NCBI RefSeq assembly: GCF_014650335.1 | Contig: NZ_BMUT01000016.1 | Span: forward strand, 62,001-126,000 | Direction: 5' to 3' | Source of the DNA: Streptomyces hiroshimensis | GTDB lineage: Bacteria > Actinomycetota > Actinomycetes > Streptomycetales > Streptomycetaceae | DNA: 64,000 nucleotides | Made by a program: the position numbers and the translations under genes | The notes under the pieces: generated by a model | Databases searched by the model: none | What the model saw: only the letters and a program-made list of their open reading frames with translations | Told to the model about the DNA's origin: nothing | In this document: in pieces, positions 60,084-64,000 of the stretch | Position numbering within the stretch: the first letter of the stretch is position 1 | How the letters are laid out: each line of letters starts with the position of its first letter

Positions 60084-60339
60084 GATGAATGTCTCCACAT
60101 TCTCAAAGTGGTTTCCGGGAGCGGGAGTTGGTGTCTTCCGACCCGGTGTCCGCTGCGGACAGGTAGATATTCACCCGGCCCGGAACGGCTCCGCTATTGC
60201 CACTAGCGGCCATGCCGCAAAGGGCATTGCCCGACCCGGCAACGCCCCCAACGGCATTGCCCCGCATGGCATTGCCGCACCCGGCATTGCCGCAACCGCC
60301 AATTTCGCGCGCCCGCGTAAGGGAGCTAGAACTACGAGG
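60084..60339. promoter_or_regulatory. Divergent control region of the lanthipeptide cluster
   Basis: A 256-bp region between precursor and exporter genes. It holds four copies of GGCATTGCC (60223, 60253, 60268, 60283) at 15- or 30-bp spacing. The AT-richer part near 60090-60180 should contain the precursor promoter. No hexamers are assigned with confidence. Confidence 0.55.
60223..60291. repeat. GGCATTGCC repeats at 15-bp period
   Basis: Four exact nonamers, near-palindromic, spaced 30, 15 and 15 bp, with related variants (CGGCCATGCC, CGGCAACGCC) between them. Located 49-117 nt upstream of the exporter start. Possible cluster-regulator sites. Confidence 0.7.
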
Positions 60340-62097
60340 GTGAAATCACCTGAAGCGCACGACACCACGACCGCCCCGCGGCCTCCGCTGCGCGCCCTGC
60401 TCGCGTACGCGCGCCCGCACCGCCGTGTCCTCGCGCTGGTGCTGCTGCTGACTTTGGGGGGCAGCGCTGCCGGACTCGCCCAGCCCATGGTCATCCAGGA
60501 CGCGCTGACCGCGCTCATGACCGGCGGCAGCCTGCGCAACACACTCCTGCTGCTGCTCGGGCTGCTCGCGGTCTCGATCGGGCTCACCTGGGCCCAGTCC
60601 TGGCTGAGCGAGCGGACGGCGGAGCGGGTGGTCCTGCACGTACGCCGCGGCCTGATCACCCGTCTGATCCGGCTGCGTACCGCCGAGCTGGACCGCGTGG
60701 AGCCCGGCGGCCTGACGACCCGCGTCACCTCCGACAGCACGCTCGTGCAGCACGCCGCCACCAACGGGCTGATCCAGCTCGTGGACGGCGGCATCCACCT
60801 GCTCGCCACCATCGTCCTGATGGGCATCACCAGCCTGCCGCTGCTCGGCATCACCTCGGGCGTGCTCATCGTGGCGGGCGTCTCCGTGGGCGTGGTCATG
60901 CCGCGGATCCGCCGGGTGACCACGCGCTCCCAGGAGTCGGTGGGCGACATCGGCGCCGCACTCGACCGCGCCCTCGGCGCCGCCCGCACGGTGAAGGCCA
61001 ACGGCGGGGAGGCGACGGAGACCGCACGGGCCGTGGCCGCCGCCGAGGACGCCTACCGCGCCGGTCTCGTCGGCGCCCGCTACCAGGCCATCATCGCCGT
61101 CCTCACCGGCATGGTCGTCCAGGCCTCCTTCCTGGCCGTGATCGGCTTCGGCGGCGCCCTGGTCGCCACCGGGACGCTCGACCTCGCCGCCCTGATCGCC
61201 TTCCTGCTCTACCTGTTCAACCTCGGCGGGCCGATCCTCTCCCTCGTCGGCGGCACGACCTCGCTGCAGCAGGGCCTCGGCGCCCTCGCCCGCATCGAGG
61301 AGGTCACGCAGATGGAGACCGAGGACGACGTCGACACCGTGCCCGCCCGCCCCACGGGCCCGCCGCCCCGCGTCGTCCTCGACGGCGTCACCTTCGCCTA
61401 CCCGGGCCGCACCCCCGTCCTCGACGGCGTCGCCTTCACCGCCCCCGCCGGCAAGGTCACCGCCGTCATAGGCCCCTCGGGCACCGGCAAGACCACCGTC
61501 TTCTCCCTGCTCCAGCGCTTCTACGACGTGGACGGCGGCCGGATCCTCCTCGGCGACACCGACATCGCCACGCTCAGCCGGGCCGAAGTGCGCCGCCGCA
61601 TCGCCTACGTCGAGCAGGACGCGCCCATGCTCGCCGGCACGATCCGCGAGAACCTGCTGTACGCGGCGCCCGACGCCACGGAGGAGCAGATCGCCGAAGT
61701 CCTGCGCCAGACCCTGCTCGACACGTACGTCGCAGGGCTGCCCGACGGGCTGGACACCGCCGTCGGCGCCCGCGGCACCGCCCTCTCCGGCGGCCAGCGG
61801 CAGCGGCTGGCCATCGCCCGCGCCCTGCTGCGCCGCCCGCAGGTGCTGCTGCTCGACGAGGTCACCGCGCACCTGGACGGCCTGAGCGAGACGGCGCTGC
61901 GCCGGACCGTGGAGAAGGCCGCGGAGCACTGCACGGTGCTGCTCATCGCGCACCGGCTCTCCACGGTGACGTCCGCGGACCGGCTCGTCCTTCTGGAAGG
62001 CGGCCGGGTGCGTGACCATGGACGGCACGAGGAACTACTGGACCGTGACGAGCTCTACCGGGACCTGGCGGCCACGCAGCTCGCCGTCTCGCACTGA
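60340..62097 (+). CDS. ABC exporter of the lanthipeptide, TM-ATPase fusion (LxmT-like)
   Basis: A 585-aa half-transporter: six TM helices (about 20-310) then an ATPase domain with Walker A GPSGTGKTT, Q-loop EQDAP, signature LSGGQRQR, Walker B VLLLDEV and AHRLS. There is no N-terminal C39 peptidase domain, consistent with leader removal by the M16 pair. The D-loop is EVTAHLD, with Val in place of the usual Pro-adjacent residue. GTG start with GGGAGC and GAGG upstream. Divergent from the precursor gene. Confidence 0.9.
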   Translation: MKSPEAHDTTTAPRPPLRALLAYARPHRRVLALVLLLTLGGSAAGLAQPMVIQDALTALMTGGSLRNTLLLLLGLLAVSIGLTWAQSWLSERTAERVVLHVRRGLITRLIRLRTAELDRVEPGGLTTRVTSDSTLVQHAATNGLIQLVDGGIHLLATIVLMGITSLPLLGITSGVLIVAGVSVGVVMPRIRRVTTRSQESVGDIGAALDRALGAARTVKANGGEATETARAVAAAEDAYRAGLVGARYQAIIAVLTGMVVQASFLAVIGFGGALVATGTLDLAALIAFLLYLFNLGGPILSLVGGTTSLQQGLGALARIEEVTQMETEDDVDTVPARPTGPPPRVVLDGVTFAYPGRTPVLDGVAFTAPAGKVTAVIGPSGTGKTTVFSLLQRFYDVDGGRILLGDTDIATLSRAEVRRRIAYVEQDAPMLAGTIRENLLYAAPDATEEQIAEVLRQTLLDTYVAGLPDGLDTAVGARGTALSGGQRQRLAIARALLRRPQVLLLDEVTAHLDGLSETALRRTVEKAAEHCTVLLIAHRLSTVTSADRLVLLEGGRVRDHGRHEELLDRDELYRDLAATQLAVSH

Positions 62098-62155
62098 CCA
62101 CGCGCCGTCTCGCACTGACCATCAGTACTGACCACACTGAAGGAGTACCCCCCAC

Positions 62156-62767
62156 ATGACACACGCGACCCACTCGACCCACTCGACCGACGCGACCCAC
62201 TCGACCGACAGCAAGCCCGCCGTCCCCGAGGACGACGAGGCCCTCACCGAGGACGAAGCCCCCACCGGCCCCGTCCATGACGACCGCTTCGGCGAGATCA
62301 CCGTCCTGCTGAACGACGAGGAGGGCTGGGTGGAGGTCCTGGGCGACGCCATACCCCCGGCCGCTCTGGACCGCGCCGCCGAGGCGGAGACCGACGCCCA
62401 CGTCCCCATCGGCACCCGCAACGGCGAGCACCTGACCATGACCGTCGACGGGGACGCCGTCGCCCTCGCGCCGGCCAAGGGCAAGCTGTCGCGCCGCTCG
62501 TACGCCGTGGACGTCACCCGCGACGGCACCGCGTACCGCCTGGTGCCGGACTCCATCGCCGGCAGCCGGCTGCTGAAGGACGGGCAGCACATCGGGGACT
62601 TCTCCTCCGACGGCGACGGCCTGGTGCTGGCCGAGTGGAAGGAGGGGGCGGACGTCTCCCCCGCCGACGCCTCCGTCGGCTACGCGCTCGCCGCGGCGTT
62701 CGGCACCGGCGGACAGCCGATGTGGATGGTGGCCATCGAGGCCGCCGCCGAACTGCTCCCGGGGTGA
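62156..62767 (+). CDS. Unknown acidic protein of the lanthipeptide cluster
   Basis: 203 aa, not recognised. A low-complexity N-terminus of Thr/His/Ser (THATHSTHSTDATHST) comes from a 9-bp DNA repeat, followed by an acidic patch and a mixed alpha/beta domain of about 160 residues (FGEITVLLNDEEGWVEVLGDAI, SYAVDVTRDGTAYRLVPDS, VGYALAAAFGTGGQPMWMVAIEAAAEL). No TM or signal peptide. It follows the exporter by 58 nt with AAGGAG before the ATG, so it is probably co-transcribed. Immunity or a tailoring partner are both open. Confidence 0.75.
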   Translation: MTHATHSTHSTDATHSTDSKPAVPEDDEALTEDEAPTGPVHDDRFGEITVLLNDEEGWVEVLGDAIPPAALDRAAEAETDAHVPIGTRNGEHLTMTVDGDAVALAPAKGKLSRRSYAVDVTRDGTAYRLVPDSIAGSRLLKDGQHIGDFSSDGDGLVLAEWKEGADVSPADASVGYALAAAFGTGGQPMWMVAIEAAAELLPG

Positions 62768-62790
62768 GCGCCCCGCCCGGACCACCATGA

Positions 62791-62821
62791 AGGCCCCGCC
62801 GGAGAACCTCCGACGGGGCCT
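62791..62821 (+). terminator. Terminator after the exporter operon
   Basis: AGGCCCCG-C-CGGAG / CTCCG-A-CGGGGCCT with loop AAC, followed by GTTTGTCCTT. A good intrinsic terminator. A short repeat of GGGCTACGGGCTA follows. Confidence 0.85.
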
Positions 62822-62872
62822 GTTTGTCCTTCTACGGGCTATGGGCTACGGGCTACGGGATCGCCTACGGGG

Positions 62873-63139
62873 CTACGCGGCCACCCTGCCGCCCGCGCTG
62901 CACAGGTTCCTGATGTCCTCCGCGTACACATGCGACACGATCGCCGCCTCGAACCTGGACCGCAGGTCGAGCTTGCGCACGATGTTCGCGGTGTGGGCGC
63001 GTACGGTCCGCTCCGCGATCCCCAGCCGCCGTGCGAGGCGCCTGTTCTGTTCCCCCGAGGCCAGCAGGAGCAGGACCTCCACCTCGCGGTCCGTGAGCGT
63101 GGTGAAGTCGTGCTGTCCCTCGGCAATCGCTGATCTCAT
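62873..63139 (-). CDS. Small LuxR-type HTH regulator
   Basis: 88 aa, essentially only a GerE/LuxR DNA-binding domain: LTDREVEVLLLLASGEQNRRLARRLGIAERTVRAHTANIVRKLDLRSRFEAAIVSHVY. There is no receiver domain. The ATG before RSAIAEGQ has GAGGGG 8 nt upstream; the open frame runs 52 codons further but lacks a ribosome site. Probable pathway-linked activator of the lanthipeptide operon (inference from position). Confidence 0.85.
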   Translation of the reverse strand: MRSAIAEGQHDFTTLTDREVEVLLLLASGEQNRRLARRLGIAERTVRAHTANIVRKLDLRSRFEAAIVSHVYAEDIRNLCSAGGRVAA

Positions 63140-63403
63140 CCGGATTCCCCTCGTCGGTCTCAGCCTTCCGGCACTCCCCAGCCTGCCAAGGCCGTACGGG
63201 CCGGGGCCCGCTCTTCGGAGGCAGCTTCCTGCAACCGCCGCTACAGCTTGCTGCGTCGCCATCGAAGGAATCGCCGTGGCCAGCGGCTTTACCATTGCAT
63301 TACGCTTTGGGCGATGTACCGGCGGTTACGCACCACGCGCTCGCGACTGACCACGCGACCGACCACGCGGGCCGACCGCCGGCCAATCGCACACGGGGGA
63401 ACC
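63140..63403. other. Divergent promoter region between the two regulators
   Basis: No gene. Noticeably AT-richer around 63230-63320 than its surroundings, as expected for promoters. A CGACTGACCACGCGACCGACCACGCG direct repeat lies near 63345-63370. Confidence 0.4.
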
Positions 63404-64000
63404 ATGAGCAAGTCAGGCATGGGCATGGGTCTGTTGGGGCTCAGCACGGCGGAAGAGGACATCTACCGGCATTTTCTGCGCAATCCCGGCACAGCTGCCG
63501 AGGACATCCACCTGAGGATCCACGCCCCGAAGAACACCGTCCACACCGCCCTGGACCGGCTGTACGGGCTCGGCCTGCTGCGCCGCGCCGGCGACGGGGC
63601 CGTCACCGCGGCCGACCCGGAGGTCGCCGTGGACCGCCTCACCGACCTGCGGCTCCGCGAGCTCCACCACGAGCTGCAACAGGTCACCCAGGCCCGCCAC
63701 CTCATCGCGGAGCTGCGCGTGGAGCAGGGGCTGCGCACCCCCGCGCCCAAGGGCGTGGAGCGCATGGAGGACCTCTCCCAGATCCGCAATCGCATCGACG
63801 ACCTGGCCTTCTTCGCCCGCGAGGAGATCCTGTCCGTCGAGCCCTACACCGCGCTCACCCAGGAGAACATCGACCACGCCCGGCCGCTGGACACCCGCTG
63901 TCTGCGCCGCGGCGTACGGATCCGCAACGTCGTCCTCAAGGAGGCGCTCGACCACCCGCCGACCGTCGCCTACCTGCGCGAACTCACCGCGCAGGGCGCC
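63404..64000 (+). CDS. TrmB-like HTH regulator, truncated by window end
   Basis: The first 199 codons are present with no stop. An N-terminal winged helix (LGLSTAEEDIYRHFLRNPGT, then VHTALDRLYGLGLLRR) of the TrmB type is followed by a coiled helix (HHELQQVTQARHLIAELRVEQGL) and the start of a ligand or phospholipase-D-like domain (GVRIRNVVLKEAL). In Streptomyces such proteins usually end in a LuxR HTH and regulate biosynthetic clusters. GGGGGA lies about 6 nt before the ATG. Confidence 0.8.
   Translation, partial: MSKSGMGMGLLGLSTAEEDIYRHFLRNPGTAAEDIHLRIHAPKNTVHTALDRLYGLGLLRRAGDGAVTAADPEVAVDRLTDLRLRELHHELQQVTQARHLIAELRVEQGLRTPAPKGVERMEDLSQIRNRIDDLAFFAREEILSVEPYTALTQENIDHARPLDTRCLRRGVRIRNVVLKEALDHPPTVAYLRELTAQGA

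Noticed and set aside
59868..60098. GTG start five codons upstream for the lanthipeptide precursor
   Set aside because: There is no ribosome binding site before it, while the ATG has GGAGA at good spacing.

Overview
The window is chromosomal DNA of a Streptomyces-type actinomycete. It is very GC rich with strong third-position GC. GTG starts are frequent, one gene starts with TTG, and several genes look leaderless, with a TANNNT box 6-8 nt before the start codon. Typical markers include Lsr2, DUF397 proteins beside an XRE/DUF5753 regulator, F420-dependent enzymes, a DUF3151 protein, HspR-type control of clpB, and a parS site matching the Streptomyces consensus. The bulk is core chromosome. 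Only the last 12.5 kb looks like an accessory biosynthetic island.

Layout. 0-5.2 kb: lsr2; three tandem, structurally unusual tRNA-Gly(TCC) genes; a normal tRNA-Gly(GCC); an ABC exporter with a DesK/NarL-type two-component system; then a second identical tRNA-Gly(GCC). 5.2-14 kb: an OmpR-type two-component system, purC, a DMFase-like protein, a protease-dead M48-like membrane protein and purD. 14-23 kb: a SLATT membrane protein, a GntR regulator, a class III aminotransferase, a cold-shock gene with a strong leader hairpin, a receptor Ser/Thr kinase, purA and a lipid-kinase-like protein. 23-28 kb: a NarL two-component system and a complete overlapping tryptophan-to-anthranilate operon (kynA-kynU-kynB). 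28-46 kb: DUF3151, an MFS exporter, fba, parS, pyrE, an epimerase, a tail-anchored CoxG-like protein, SDR/DsbA/AraC genes, a membrane-fused spermidine synthase, an aminotransferase, a GPI-type mannosyltransferase, YbjN and clpB with a HAIR operator. 46-51 kb: small accessory genes, including a WhiJ/AbaA-like module (XRE regulator, two DUF397 proteins, RsbW-like ATPase).

51.4-62.8 kb holds a class V lanthipeptide gene cluster resembling the lexapeptide (lxm) locus. The 71-aa precursor ends in a Cys and carries a 38-residue candidate core starting with Phe. It is followed by a flavoprotein Cys decarboxylase, a kinase/degenerate-kinase/HopA1-like lyase trio, an N-methyltransferase, an active/inactive M16 protease pair and an F420-dependent reductase. 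All the enzyme genes lie on one strand with 4-nt overlaps or a 6-nt gap, so they form one translationally coupled operon. An ABC exporter and an unknown acidic protein are divergent. Two regulators (LuxR-type and TrmB-type) follow, the last cut off by the window end.

The two strongest observations are the tRNA-Gly(TCC) trio, whose D- and T-loop signatures are altered in the way known for staphylococcal cell-wall tRNAs, and the class V lanthipeptide cluster. Coordinates, motifs and repeats were read by eye from the sequence. Family names are recognised from motifs and architecture, not from a database search.
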